Assembly: GCA_026004975.1 (NCBI GenBank)
Contig: BPKE01000002.1
Span: 620,001-684,000 of the forward strand
DNA from: Gammaproteobacteria bacterium
GTDB lineage: Bacteria > Pseudomonadota > Gammaproteobacteria > HTCC5015
Direction: 5' to 3'
Length of the DNA stretch: 64,000 nucleotides
Shown here piece after piece: positions 11,303-22,480 of the stretch; within the stretch, counting starts at the first letter, position 1, and every line of letters begins with the position of its first letter. The translations under genes were made by a program, and so were the position numbers. Below the pieces are notes generated by a model. That model was not told the DNA's origin. It worked only from the letters and a program-made list of their open reading frames with translations, and did not search any database.

Positions 11303-13108
11303 TTACTCGCCGATGCGGCGCAGGTAATACGCTTCCGGCAGGCGCGAGATGTAATCGAACGTCGCGCGCGCCATGTCGTCCCAGGCCCAATCGTTCACCC
11401 TCGGCCGCCCGTTCTCGTCGTAACGCCAGTACCAGCGGTTCACCGGCACCTGTTCGGTCGTGTCACCGTCCTCGTCGACGTCGTTGACGTCCGGCGCCAG
11501 CACCTCTTCCGGCCCGAACAAGGCCAGCAGCGCCTCGCGCTCGTCGCTCTGCGCACGGCGCTGCAAGGCGGTCAGGAACAGGAAGTCCAGGTATTCGGAC
11601 GGCGACAGCGCGGCGAGCTCCGGACGCAGATGCGCGTCGGGCTCGTCGTCCTCGTCGGCGGCCGGCGCCACCGCTTCGTCCGAGACGAACAGCAGGCCGT
11701 CGATGAACACGGGCTCGCCGTCGATGTCGCGCCGCCGCCCGGCCCAGGCGTTGCTGTTGAAGAACACCGAATCCCGCAGGGCGTTGTGGTAGCTGACGAA
11801 ACTCAGCGGGTCGGTGGGCACCTCGGGCAAACGGCCGATCTTGTAGGTCATGGTCGCCCAGCCCATGTTCCCCATGTAGAGGCGATTGAAGCGGTTGCTG
11901 GCCATGTTGCGCCAGATGCGCTCGTCGAGGCTGCCGGCGTCGGCGCGCACGTCCCAGCGCAAGGCGTCGAGCAGCGGCAGGAGGTACTCGTCGAAACCCC
12001 GCACCCGTTCGGTGCCGAGCAGGTATTCGCGCGAGAAGATCACGCCCTTGAACAGATCCTCGAAGGTTTCCATGCCCGCGGCGATGAGCGAGTCGCACAA
12101 GGCGAGACGGTCGGCGGGATCACGCTCGGCGAGATAGTAGTTGGTCACCACCTCGCAGACCCGCGGCAGCAACAGCGGATGGCCGGCCACCACGTTGTAG
12201 AAATCCTCGCAGGTGGTGATGTAGTAACCGCCGCTGTCGCCCACGCCGTCGCCGTCGGTGTCCTCCTGGAGGATCACCTGCGGCTCGGTGTTCGGGAAAT
12301 TGGTCTGGCTCAATTCGTAGTTCTGGTCCTCGGGGAGCAGGATGATGTCCTGGCAGGCGACGCCCACCTTGTCGGCGTCTTCGGCCCGGTCGAACAGGCC
12401 GAGGAACTCCTCCAGCCCCTCGACCCCGACGTTCTGCCCGGACCGGCCGATGCGCCAGTTCATGATGCTCGGCAGGTAACCGCGCACGATCGAGCGGATC
12501 GACTGGCCGGCGCCGATCGAAGACACCAGGTAAACGTAAGTCTTCTGGCAGTCGTTCATGCTGGTGCTCTCCATCTCCTCGGCGCAGCTGAAGAGGATGG
12601 TGTTGGAGAGCATGAGCGCGATGGCGTTGACGAAGGCGTTGCGCGACAGGGGATAATCGTGGATCAGCGCATAGGGCTCTTCCTTGGGTCGCGCCTCGGC
12701 GCTGAAGTTGTACTTGCGCAGATCCTCTTGCGGGTTGCCGGCCTCGTCCAGGCCGTAGATCGCCGCGCGCACCTCGCGGACGGTTTCGGTATCGAGGTCG
12801 CGGGCGACGGCGGCGCGGAAGGTGCCGTAGTAGTTCTCCCCGAAATCGGTCGTCCGCGGGTTGTTAAGGCCGCGCGACAGGTCGAAGAAGTCCTGGACCG
12901 GGATCCCCTTGTAGACGGCGGCGGCGAGCTTGGTGGCGACCTGGTACTTGGCGACCGCGTCCAGGGCCCGGTAATCGGCTTCGCTCAGCGACTGGCCGTA
13001 ACCGCTCGGGACCGAGAAATCCTCCGGCGCCGGGTCGCTGGGCACGTCGGCGTCGCAGCCGCCCAGGGCCGCCACGGCCAGGAGCACGATCGAAGCCACT
13101 CGCTGCAT
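11303..13108 (-). CDS. Large lipoprotein of uncertain family, operonic with the DUF1501-like protein
   Basis: MQRVASIVLLAVAALGGC lipobox; DTDGDGVGDSGG Ca-binding-like motif; several Cys; 4 bp from DUF1501 gene. Confidence 0.7.
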   Translation of the reverse strand: MQRVASIVLLAVAALGGCDADVPSDPAPEDFSVPSGYGQSLSEADYRALDAVAKYQVATKLAAAVYKGIPVQDFFDLSRGLNNPRTTDFGENYYGTFRAAVARDLDTETVREVRAAIYGLDEAGNPQEDLRKYNFSAEARPKEEPYALIHDYPLSRNAFVNAIALMLSNTILFSCAEEMESTSMNDCQKTYVYLVSSIGAGQSIRSIVRGYLPSIMNWRIGRSGQNVGVEGLEEFLGLFDRAEDADKVGVACQDIILLPEDQNYELSQTNFPNTEPQVILQEDTDGDGVGDSGGYYITTCEDFYNVVAGHPLLLPRVCEVVTNYYLAERDPADRLALCDSLIAAGMETFEDLFKGVIFSREYLLGTERVRGFDEYLLPLLDALRWDVRADAGSLDERIWRNMASNRFNRLYMGNMGWATMTYKIGRLPEVPTDPLSFVSYHNALRDSVFFNSNAWAGRRRDIDGEPVFIDGLLFVSDEAVAPAADEDDEPDAHLRPELAALSPSEYLDFLFLTALQRRAQSDEREALLALFGPEEVLAPDVNDVDEDGDTTEQVPVNRWYWRYDENGRPRVNDWAWDDMARATFDYISRLPEAYYLRRIGE

Positions 13109-13269
13109 GACACTCCCCTTCGGGTGCGGGCTCACCGAGGCCGCCAGCATGCCGCAGGGACGCGGTGGCGGCTGCGACGCCCTTCACATTTCCCCCCGTA
13201 ACAACCCCTAGCCACGGCCGGCGGCGCCGTCCGTGACAGCCAGGGGGGGCTTGGGTAAGATCGCCGCCC

Positions 13270-14421
13270 ATGAGCGAAGTCCTGGCGCTGGCCCGTGAAC
13301 TGATCCGCCGCCCGTCGGTGACGCCGGAGGACGCCGGCTGCCAGGCCCTGATCGGCGCCCGGCTGGCCCGGGCCGGCTTCCGGGTCGAATCGCTGCCCTT
13401 CGGGGCGGTTCAGAACTTGTGGGCGGTCTACGGCGAACACGGCCCCTTGCTGGTGTTCGCCGGCCACACCGACGTGGTGCCGCCCGGCCCTCGCGAGCGC
13501 TGGGACGGCGACCCCTTCGAACCGCGCATCGTGGACGGCTGGCTGTACGGCCGCGGGGCGGCGGACATGAAAGCGTCGCTGGCGGCGATGGTCTGCGCCG
13601 CGGAGCGTTTCCTGGCCGAAACGCAGGGGCGCTTCACCGGCCGCATCGGCTTTCTCGTCACCAGCGACGAGGAAGGCGACGCGGTCGACGGCACGGCGCG
13701 GGTGGTGGACACCCTGGTCGCGCGCGGCGAGCGCATCGACTGGTGCCTGGTGGGCGAGCCGAGCAGCGAGACGGCGCTCGGCGACGTGATCAAGCACGGC
13801 CGCCGCGGTTCCCTGTCCGGCCGCCTGACCGTGTTCGGCCGCCAGGGACACGTCGCCTACCCGCAGCGCGCCGACAACCCGATCCATCGCGCGGCGCCGT
13901 TGCTGGCCGAGCTGTGCGCCGCGCGTTTCGACGACGGCGACGCCGATTTCCCGCCGACCGGCTTCCAGATTTCCAACATCCACGCCGGCACCGGCGCCGG
14001 CAACGTGATTCCGGGCGAGTTGACGATCGACTTCAATTTCCGCTATTCACCCAACACCCGCGCCGAGGATCTCCAGACCTGGGTGGCCGAGCGGGTCGCC
14101 GGCCACGGCTTGCGCCACACGCTCGACTGGCAGCACGGCGCCCGGCCGTTCATCACCCGCGGCGGCGCGCTGCTCGAAGCGCTGCAGGCGGCGGTCGCCG
14201 AGGTCACCGGCCGCAAGCCGCGCCTGTCCACCGCCGGCGGCACTTCCGACGGCCGCTTCATCGCGCCGACCGGCGCGCAGGTCGTCGAGATCGGGCCGGT
14301 GAACGCGACCATCCACCAGGTCAACGAGCGGGTCGCGGTGGCCGACCTCGAGCCGCTCGCCGCCATCCACCAGGCCGTCCTGCGGCGGCTGTTTCCGGTC
14401 GAACGAGGGTCTCGAAAATGA
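13270..14421 (+). CDS. dapE: Succinyl-diaminopimelate desuccinylase
   Basis: VFAGHTDVVPPGP; YGRGAADMKASLAAMV; DEEGDAVDGT; TSDGRFIAPTGAQVVEIGPVNATIHQVNE. Confidence 0.95.
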   Translation: MSEVLALARELIRRPSVTPEDAGCQALIGARLARAGFRVESLPFGAVQNLWAVYGEHGPLLVFAGHTDVVPPGPRERWDGDPFEPRIVDGWLYGRGAADMKASLAAMVCAAERFLAETQGRFTGRIGFLVTSDEEGDAVDGTARVVDTLVARGERIDWCLVGEPSSETALGDVIKHGRRGSLSGRLTVFGRQGHVAYPQRADNPIHRAAPLLAELCAARFDDGDADFPPTGFQISNIHAGTGAGNVIPGELTIDFNFRYSPNTRAEDLQTWVAERVAGHGLRHTLDWQHGARPFITRGGALLEALQAAVAEVTGRKPRLSTAGGTSDGRFIAPTGAQVVEIGPVNATIHQVNERVAVADLEPLAAIHQAVLRRLFPVERGSRK

Positions 14422-16480
14422 ACCGCGATCCGATCCGCTTGCCGCTGTACCTCGCACTGCTCGCCCTGGCCGCCTGCCGCGGCGCGCCGCCGACGGCGCC
14501 GCCCGAACCGTCCCCCGCCGCCCCGCCGCCCGCCGAACCGGCCCAAGCGCCGGCCGATCCCCAGGCGGCCGCCTATGCGGCGCGCTGCAAGGAGGAGATC
14601 GCCGCGGCGCGGGCCGCCTTCGAGGCGCTCGCCGGCGGCCGCGGCGGCGAAGCCCTGACGGTCCTGGAGGAGTTCAACGCGCTGCAGATGCAGCTCGACC
14701 GCACCGGCGGGCTGGCCAGCCTGTACCGCAACGTGCACCCCAACCCGGCGCTGCGCGAGGCGGCCGACCGCTGCCAGCAGGAACTGAGCGCGCTGGCCAC
14801 CGAGATCGGCCTGTCGCGCCCCCTCTACGAGCGCCTCTGGCGGCCCTGGACCCGAGCGGCCTGGACGCGGCCGCCCGGCGCCTGCTCACGCGGACGCTGG
14901 ACGATTTCCGCCGCGCCGGCGTCAATCTCGACGCGGCCGGCCGCGCCCGCGTCCAGGCGCTCAACGCCGAGCTGGTCGAGCTGGGCCAGCGGTTCAACCG
15001 CAACATCCGCGAGGACGTGCGCCACATCGAACTCGAGTCGGCCGACCGCCTCGAGGGGCTGCCGCAAGACTACATCGACCGCCACCCGCCCGGCCCGGAC
15101 GGCCGCATCCGCATCACCACGGACTACCCGGATTACTTCCCGTTCATGCAGTACGCCGCCGACGACGCCGCCCGCCTCGCCCTCTACAAGGCCTTCATGA
15201 ACCGCGGCTGGCCGGCCAACCGCGAAGTGCTGGCACAGATCCTCGCCAAGCGCCACGCCCTGGCGCGCCTGCTCGGCTACCCGAGCTACGCCCACCTGGT
15301 GACCGAAGACAAGATGATCCGCAGCCCGGAGCGCGCCCAGGCGTTCATCAACAAGGTCAACACCCTGGCGATGGCGCGGGCCGAACAGGACTACCGCATC
15401 CTGCTCGAACGGCTGCGGCGCATCGATCCGGGCGCCACGGCGGTCGGCGACTGGCAGAAGATGTACCTCGAAGAACAGGTCAAACGCGAGCGCTACGGCC
15501 TGGATGCGCAGGTGCTGCGCCCCTACTTCGCCTACGCGCGCGTGCGCGACGGCATCTTCCGCCTGGTCGAAGACCTGTTCGCCGTCGAGATCCGCCCCTG
15601 GACGCCCGGCCCCGAGGACCCGCCGCTGTGGCATCCGAGCGTGACCGCCTGGGAAGTGGTCGACGGCGGGCGCGTGTTGGGACGCTTTTATCTCGACATG
15701 CACCCGCGCGAAGGCAAGTACAAGCACGCGGCCCATTTCACCATCCAGACCGGCGTCGCCGGCCGGCGCCTGCCGATGGCGGCACTGGTGTGCAACTTCC
15801 CGGATCCAGAGGCCGGCCCGGCCTATCTCGAGCACCGTGAGGTGGAAACCTTCCTGCACGAGTTCGGCCACCTGCTGCACGGCATCTTCGCCGGCCACCA
15901 GCGCTGGGTCGCCCAGTCCGGCATCGCCACCGAATGGGATTTCGTGGAAGCCCCGTCCCAACTGCTCGAAGAGTGGATCTGGGACGCCGAGAGCCTGCGC
16001 CGGTTCGCGGTGGACGACGCCGGCCGGCCGATCCCCGACGCGCTGGTCGAACGCATGAACGCCGCGCGCCGCTTCGGCCGCGGCCTGTTCGCCCGCCACC
16101 AGATGTTCTACGCCGCGCTGTCGCTCAACTACCACAACCGCGATCCGGCGCAGATCGATCTGGACGGCTTGATGATCCGCCTGCGCGCGCAGTATTCGCC
16201 GTTCCCGCACGTGCCCGGGACCCATTTCTACGCCAGTTTCGGACACCTGGTGGGCTACTCGGCGCTGTATTACACCTACATGTGGTCGCTGGCCATCGCC
16301 CAGGACATGCTCAGCGTGTTCCGCGACAACGGCATGCTCGACCGGGCGACGGCGCTGCGATACCGGAAGACCGTGCTCGAGCCGGGCGGCAGTCGGGACG
16401 CCGAGGCACTGGTGCAGGATTTTCTCGGCCGACCGTTCGACTTCGCCGCCTTCGCCGCCTGGCTGAACCGCGAGGACTGA
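14418..16480 (+). CDS. M3-family metallopeptidase (thimet oligopeptidase-like) lipoprotein, frameshifted at about 14840
   Basis: MNRDPIRLPLYLALLALAAC lipobox; zinc motif HEFGHLLHG; C-terminal M3 domain in ORF 15017..16480. Confidence 0.88.
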
Positions 16481-16505
16481 ACTCGGCCTGCAACGAGGAG
16501 CGACC

Positions 16506-18113
16506 ATGCGACACCTCATCGCCGCCGGTTTGCTGATCGGCCTGGGCCTGCTGGGCGGCTGCTCGGGGGGGCAGGATCTGCCCGCGGGCGTGCTGCGCAT
16601 CGGCAACGGCACCGAACCGCAGGACTTGGACCCGCACGTCACCACGGGGCTGCCGGAGTACCGCATCCAGTTGGCCCTTTTCGAAGGCCTGGTCGCCAAG
16701 GATCCGCGCACCCTGGAACCGGTGCCGGCGGTGGCGCGGCACTGGACCGTTTCCGACGACGGCCTGCGTTACACCTTCGAGTTGCGCCCCGAGGCCCGCT
16801 GGTCGAACGGCGATGCGGTCACCGCCGACGATTTCGTGTTCAGCTTCCGGCGCCTGCTCACGCCGGCGCTGGGCGGCGAATACGCCTACATGCTCTACCC
16901 CATCGTCAACGCCCGCGCCTACCATCTCGGGCAGATCGACGATTTCGCCGCGGTCGGCGTGCGCGCCCCCGATCCGCACACGCTCGTCATCGAGCTCGAG
17001 CACCCCGTGCCCTATTTTCTGCAATTGCTCGACCACCACAGCGCCTACCCCGTGCACCGGCCGACCATCGAAGCCTTCGGCGCCCAGGCGCGGCGCGGCA
17101 CCGCCTGGACGCGACCCGGCAACCTCGTCGGCAACGGCCCCTTCGTCCTGCGCGAGTGGAGCGTGAACCGGCGCATCGTCGTCGAGCCGAACCCGCACTA
17201 CTGGAACGCCGGCGCGGTCCATCTGCCGGCGATCGCCTTTTTGCCCGTGGAAGACGCCAACACCCAGGAGCGGATGTTCCGCGGCGGCCAGTTGGACATC
17301 GTGCTCGGCGGCCTCAACCCGGACAAAATCGAGTACTACCGGCGCGAGCGCCCGCAGGCGCTGCGCGTCTCGCCCGCCTACGCGACCTATTACTACGAGT
17401 TCAACACCCGGCGGCCGCCGTTCGACGACCCGCGGGTGCGCCGCGCCCTGGCCATGGCCATCGACCGCGAGGCGATCGTCGAGCGCGTCACCCGCGGCGG
17501 CCAGCGCCCCGCCGCGGCCCTCACCCCGCCCGATCCCTACGGCTACCGGCCGCCCGAGGCGCTGCGCTTCGACCCCGAGGCCGCCCGCGCCCTGCTCGCC
17601 GAGGCCGGCTACCCCGACGGGCGCGGTTTCCCGCCGTTCGAAGTGCTCTACAACACCGCGGAGATGCACCAACGCATCGCCGTCGCCATCCAGCAGATGT
17701 GGAAGCGCCACCTGAACATCGAGGCGCGCTTGACCAACATGGAATGGAAGGTCTACCTGGCGGCCCGCAACGACGGCGAATTCGACGTCGCCCGCGCCGG
17801 CTGGGTGGGCGATTTCCTCGACCCGATCAATTTCCTCGAGTTGCTGTCCGGGTACAGCGGCAACAACCACAGCGGCTGGTCCGACCCGCGCTTCGACGCG
17901 CTGCTCGAGCAATCCAACCGGGAGCGCGACCGCGCGCGCCGCTACGCCTTGCTGCAGGAAGCCGAGCGCCTGGCGATGGAAGCGATGCCGGTGATCCCCA
18001 TCTATTACTATTCGAACGTGCAACTGGTCTCCGAGCGGGTGCAGGGCTGGCACGACAACCTGCTCGATTACCACCCCTACCTCGGCGTGCGCCTGGACCG
18101 GGCGGCCGACTGA
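16506..18113 (+). CDS. Peptide ABC transporter substrate-binding lipoprotein (OppA/SBP family 5)
   Basis: Lipobox LGGC; RIGNGTEPQDLDPHVTTGLPEYRI; SNGDAVTADDFVFSFRR. Confidence 0.92.
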   Translation: MRHLIAAGLLIGLGLLGGCSGGQDLPAGVLRIGNGTEPQDLDPHVTTGLPEYRIQLALFEGLVAKDPRTLEPVPAVARHWTVSDDGLRYTFELRPEARWSNGDAVTADDFVFSFRRLLTPALGGEYAYMLYPIVNARAYHLGQIDDFAAVGVRAPDPHTLVIELEHPVPYFLQLLDHHSAYPVHRPTIEAFGAQARRGTAWTRPGNLVGNGPFVLREWSVNRRIVVEPNPHYWNAGAVHLPAIAFLPVEDANTQERMFRGGQLDIVLGGLNPDKIEYYRRERPQALRVSPAYATYYYEFNTRRPPFDDPRVRRALAMAIDREAIVERVTRGGQRPAAALTPPDPYGYRPPEALRFDPEAARALLAEAGYPDGRGFPPFEVLYNTAEMHQRIAVAIQQMWKRHLNIEARLTNMEWKVYLAARNDGEFDVARAGWVGDFLDPINFLELLSGYSGNNHSGWSDPRFDALLEQSNRERDRARRYALLQEAERLAMEAMPVIPIYYYSNVQLVSERVQGWHDNLLDYHPYLGVRLDRAAD

Positions 18114-18117
18114 GCCG

Positions 18118-19059
18118 ATGCTGCGCTTCATCGCCGGCCGGCTGCTGCAGGCCATCCCCGTGCTGTGGGTGATCGTCACCCTCACTTTCTTCCTGGTGCG
18201 CCTGGCGCCGGGCGGCCCCTTCGACACCGAGCGCGCCGTCAGCCCCGAGGTGCGCGCCGCGCTCGAAGCGCATTACGGCCTCGACGCCCCGTTGTGGCGC
18301 CAGTACCTGGACTACCTGGCCGGCGTCCTGCGCGGCGACTTCGGCCCGTCGTTCAAATACGCCAACCGCAGCGTCACCGAACTGATCGCCGCCGGCTTCC
18401 CGGTCACGGCCGAGCTCGGCCTTTGGGCCCTGTCGATCGCCGTGCTGCTGGGCGTGGGCGCCGGCCTGATCGCCGCGCTGCGCCCCCGGCGTTGGCCGGA
18501 TCACCTGGCCATGAGCGCCGCCATGCTCGGCATCTGCCTGCCCTCCTTCGTGCTCGGCCCCCTGCTCGCCCTGCTGTTCGGCATCGTCCTCGGCTGGCTG
18601 CCGGTCTCCGGCTGGGGGCTGACACCCGGCGACAAGATCCTGCCGGCGCTGACCCTGGGGGCGGGCTATGCGGCCTACCTCGCCCGCCTGACGCGCGGCG
18701 GCCTGCTGGAAATGCTCAGCCAGGACTTCGTCCGCACCGCCCGCGCCAAGGGCGCCGGCGAACTGCGGGTGCTGCTCGTCCACGCCCTGCGCGGCGGCCT
18801 GGTGCCGGTGGTCGCCTTCCTGGGACCGGCCGCCGCCGGCCTGCTCGCCGGCTCCTTCGTCGTCGAGACGGTGTTCCAGATCCCCGGCCTGGGCCGCTTC
18901 TTCGTGCAGGCCGCCTTCAACCGCGACTACACCATGGTCATGGGCATGACCGTGTTCTTCTCCACCCTGATCGTGCTGTTCAACCTGCTCGCGGACATCG
19001 CGCTGGTGTGGCTGGATCCCCGGCTGCGCGGCGCGGCCGGCCAGGGAGGCGGCCGATGA
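18118..19059 (+). CDS. Peptide ABC transporter permease (OppB-like)
   Basis: [39 protein letters not shown]-type loop [16 protein letters not shown]. Confidence 0.93.
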   Translation: MLRFIAGRLLQAIPVLWVIVTLTFFLVRLAPGGPFDTERAVSPEVRAALEAHYGLDAPLWRQYLDYLAGVLRGDFGPSFKYANRSVTELIAAGFPVTAELGLWALSIAVLLGVGAGLIAALRPRRWPDHLAMSAAMLGICLPSFVLGPLLALLFGIVLGWLPVSGWGLTPGDKILPALTLGAGYAAYLARLTRGGLLEMLSQDFVRTARAKGAGELRVLLVHALRGGLVPVVAFLGPAAAGLLAGSFVVETVFQIPGLGRFFVQAAFNRDYTMVMGMTVFFSTLIVLFNLLADIALVWLDPRLRGAAGQGGGR

Positions 19060-19916
19060 GCCCCGGCCGCGGACAGTGGCGCGATGCCTGGCGGCGCTTG
19101 CGCCGGCACCGGCCGGCGATGGCCGCCCTCGTCTATCTCGCCGTGCTCGGCGCCGCCGCGCTGCTCGCGCCCCATCTGGCGCCCTATGCCTACGACGCCC
19201 AGGATCTCGCCCTGGGCGCGACCCCGCCCTCGGCCGCGCACTGGTTCGGCACCGACGTGTTCGGCCGGGACCTGTTCACGCGCGTGCTCTACGGCGCGCG
19301 CGTCTCGCTGCTGGTCGGTCTGGTCGCCACCGCCGTGGCGCTGTGCATCGGCGTGCTGTGGGGCACGGTGGCCGGCTACCTCGGCGGCCGGGTGGACGCG
19401 GTGATGATGCGCATCGTCGACATTCTCTACGGCCTGCCCTTCATCCTCTTCGTCATCCTGCTGCTCGTCGTCTTCGGCCGGCACCTCGTGCTGCTGTTTT
19501 TGGCGATCGGCGCGGTCGAGTGGCTGACCATGGCGCGCATCGTCCGCGCCCAGGTGATGTCGCTGCGCCACCAGGAATTCGTGCTCGCGGCCCGGAGCAT
19601 GGGGTTTTCCACCCCGCGGATCCTGTTCCGGCACATCGTGCCCAACACCTGGGGACCGGTGATCGTCTACACCACGCTCACCATCCCCAACGTCATCCTC
19701 CTCGAGTCCTTCCTGAGCTTCCTCGGGCTCGGCGTGCAACCACCGGCCGCCTCCTGGGGGCTGCTGATCAGCCACGGCGTCGAGAGCATGGAGGCCTATC
19801 CGTGGCTGCTGCTGTTTCCGGCCCTGGCGTTGTTCACCACCCTGCTCGCCCTCAACACCCTCGGCGACGGCCTGCGCGACGCCCTCGACCCCAAGACCGC
19901 GGGGGATGCACCGTGA
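19056..19916 (+). CDS. Peptide ABC transporter permease (OppC-like)
   Basis: [31 protein letters not shown]...[31 protein letters not shown] overlap with upstream gene. Confidence 0.93.
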   Translation: MSPGRGQWRDAWRRLRRHRPAMAALVYLAVLGAAALLAPHLAPYAYDAQDLALGATPPSAAHWFGTDVFGRDLFTRVLYGARVSLLVGLVATAVALCIGVLWGTVAGYLGGRVDAVMMRIVDILYGLPFILFVILLLVVFGRHLVLLFLAIGAVEWLTMARIVRAQVMSLRHQEFVLAARSMGFSTPRILFRHIVPNTWGPVIVYTTLTIPNVILLESFLSFLGLGVQPPAASWGLLISHGVESMEAYPWLLLFPALALFTTLLALNTLGDGLRDALDPKTAGDAP

Positions 19917-21521
19917 CACTGCTGGCCGTCGAAGACCTGCGCATCGCTTTTCCGGGCGCCGAGGGCCCGGCCGTGGACGGCGTCGGTTTCACCCTCGAGC
20001 GGGGCGAGACGCTGGCCCTGGTCGGCGAATCCGGTTCGGGCAAATCGCTCACCTGCTTGAGCCTGCTCGACCTACTGCCGCCCGGCGCCCGCCTGCTCTC
20101 CGGTCGCGCCCGCCTCGACGGCCGCGAATTGCTCGGGGGCGGCGCACGGCGGCTGCGCGGCCGCGACATCGGCGTGGTGTTCCAGGATCCGATGACCGCG
20201 CTGAACCCGTTCTTGACCATCGGCCGGCAACTGGAGGAGCCCCTGCGCCTGCACGCCCGCCTCGGCCGTCGCGAGGCGCGCCGCCGCGCCTGCGCGGCCC
20301 TCGAAGAAGTCGGCATCGACCGGCCCGCGGAACGCCTCGCCCAATATCCGCACGAGTTCTCCGGCGGCATGCGCCAGCGCGTCATGATCGCCATGGCCCT
20401 GATCAACCGGCCGCGCCTGCTCATCGCCGACGAACCGACCACCGCCCTGGACGTGACCATCCAGGCGCAGATCCTCGAGCTCATCGCCCGCCTGCAACGC
20501 GAGCACCGACCTGGCCGTCCTGTTCGTCACCCACGACCTGGCGGTGGCGGCGCAGGTGGCCCGGCGGGTGCTGGTCATGCACCGCGGACGCATCGTCGAG
20601 GCCGGCGAAGTGGCGCGCGTGTTCACCGCCCCCGAGGCCGACTACACCCGGCGGCTGATCGAAGCCATCCCCAGCCGCTCGAAGCCGTACCCCAGCCGCG
20701 CCGACGGGCGGGCCTTGCTCGAAGTGGAAGACCTGCGCGTCGACTACGACACCGCCGCTGGGGCGTTCGAGCGCCGGCGGCGGTTCACCGCCGTGGACGG
20801 CGTCAGCCTGCGCATCGAGGGCGGCGAAGTGCTCGGCCTGGTGGGCGAATCCGGCTCCGGCAAATCCACCCTCGCCCGGGCCGTGATGCGCCTGCTGCGC
20901 CCCGAGGCGGGCCGCATCCGCCTGGCCGGCAACGACATCACCACGCTGGGCGAACGCGCCCTGCGTCCGCTGCGCCGGCGCTGGCAGATGGTCTTCCAGG
21001 ATCCCTACGCTTCGCTCAACCCGCGCCTGTCGGTCGCCGAAGCCCTGTGCGAACCGCTGCGCGTGCACGGTCTGGTCGAGACGGCCGGCGCGGCGCGCAA
21101 GCGCGCCGCCCGCCTGCTCGAAGAAGTCGGCCTGCCGGCCGCCGCCCTCGATCGCTACCCCCACGAGTTCTCCGGCGGTCAGCGCCAGCGCCTGGCGATC
21201 GCGCGCGCCCTGGCCCTGGAACCGGCGCTGCTGGTGGCCGACGAACCGGTCTCGGCCCTCGACGTCACCGTCCAGGCGCAAATCCTCGAATTGCTGCAGC
21301 GGCTCAACCGCGAACGCGGTCTGAGCCTGCTGTTCATCTCCCACGACCTGGCCGTGGTGCGCTTCCTCGCCGACCGCGTCGCCGTCATGCACCGTGGGCG
21401 CCTCGTCGAGCAGGGCCCCACCGAACGCGTCTACGACCGCCCCGAACACCCCTACACCCGTCGCCTGCTGGCCAGCGTCCCGCGGCCGCCGGTGTCCGGT
21501 CACGGTCCGGCACCGCCATGA
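19913..21521 (+). CDS. Peptide ABC transporter, two ATPase domains in one gene (YejF/OppDF fusion-like), frameshifted at about 20505
   Basis: GTG start [13 protein letters not shown]; two Walker A (GESGSGKS) and two Walker B motifs; second half in ORF 20544..21521. Confidence 0.88.
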
Positions 21522-21615
21522 GTGGCACGCCGTGGCGGCGGCCTGCGCCGCTGGTGTATCATCGCGCGGCCCGCGTCCGCGGCTTTCACGAATCCGAACC
21601 ACGAGGACGGCTGCA

Positions 21616-22410
21616 ATGGGATTTCTCAACGGCAAACGCGCCTTGATCGTCGGTGTCGCCAGCAACCGCTCGATCGCCTGGGGCATCGCCCAGGCCATGC
21701 ACCGTGAAGGCGCCGAACTCGCCTTCACCTACCAGGGCGACCGACTCAAAGACCGCGTCGTGGAACTGGCCTCCGGCCTCGGCAGCGACATCGTCCTGCC
21801 GCTGGACGTCACCGACGACGCGCAGATCGACGCCGTTTTCGCCGCCCTGAAGGAACGCTGGGGGCGCCTGGACATCCTCGTCCACTCGGTCGCCTACGCA
21901 CCGGCCGACCAGGTGCGCGGCGACTTCCTGGAGAACATCACCCGCGAAGGCTTTCACATCGCCCACGACATCAGCGCCTACAGCTTCGCCGCACTCGCCA
22001 AGGCCGCCAAGCCGCTGCTCGAGGCCAGCGGCCGCTCGGCGCTGCTCACCTTGACCTACCTGGGCTCGCAGCGCGCGATCCCGAACTACAACACCATGGG
22101 CGTGGCCAAGGCGGCCCTGGAGGCCACCACCCGCTACCTCGCGCGTTCCCTGGGGCCGATCGGCGGCCGCGTGAACGCCATCTCGGCGGGCCCGATCAAA
22201 ACCCTGGCGGCCTCCGGCATCGGCAACTTCCGCAAGATCCTCGACCACGTGGCCCAGGTCGCGCCGCTGGGCCGCAACATCACCCAGGAAGAAGTGGGCA
22301 ACGCCGCCGCCTTCCTCTGCTCGGACCTCGCCTCGGGCATCACCGGCGAGATCCTCTACGTCGACGGCGGCTACAACATCACCGGCATGGCGCTGCCCGG
22401 CGTCGACTGA
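21616..22410 (+). CDS. fabI: Enoyl-[acyl-carrier-protein] reductase (NADH)
   Basis: [63 protein letters not shown]. Confidence 0.95.
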   Translation: MGFLNGKRALIVGVASNRSIAWGIAQAMHREGAELAFTYQGDRLKDRVVELASGLGSDIVLPLDVTDDAQIDAVFAALKERWGRLDILVHSVAYAPADQVRGDFLENITREGFHIAHDISAYSFAALAKAAKPLLEASGRSALLTLTYLGSQRAIPNYNTMGVAKAALEATTRYLARSLGPIGGRVNAISAGPIKTLAASGIGNFRKILDHVAQVAPLGRNITQEEVGNAAAFLCSDLASGITGEILYVDGGYNITGMALPGVD

Positions 22411-22432
22411 AGCGGGCCGGCCGGCGCGACGA

Positions 22433-22460
22433 AAAAGGCCGCGGCGCGCCGCGGCCTTTT
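22433..22460. terminator. Bidirectional intrinsic terminator between convergent fabI and cysN
   Basis: Perfect 12-bp inverted repeat AAAAGGCCGCGG-CGCG-CCGCGGCCTTTT. Confidence 0.85.
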
Positions 22461-22480
22461 CGCTGGCTTCGGGACCCGAC

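Noticed and set aside
11222-13201. 659-aa + strand ORF
   Set aside because: Antisense to the lipoprotein gene, which has a proper lipobox and protein-like composition.
14825-18227. Long - strand ORFs 14825..16711 and 16311..18227
   Set aside because: Antisense to the M3 peptidase and OppA-like genes, which have strong family motifs.
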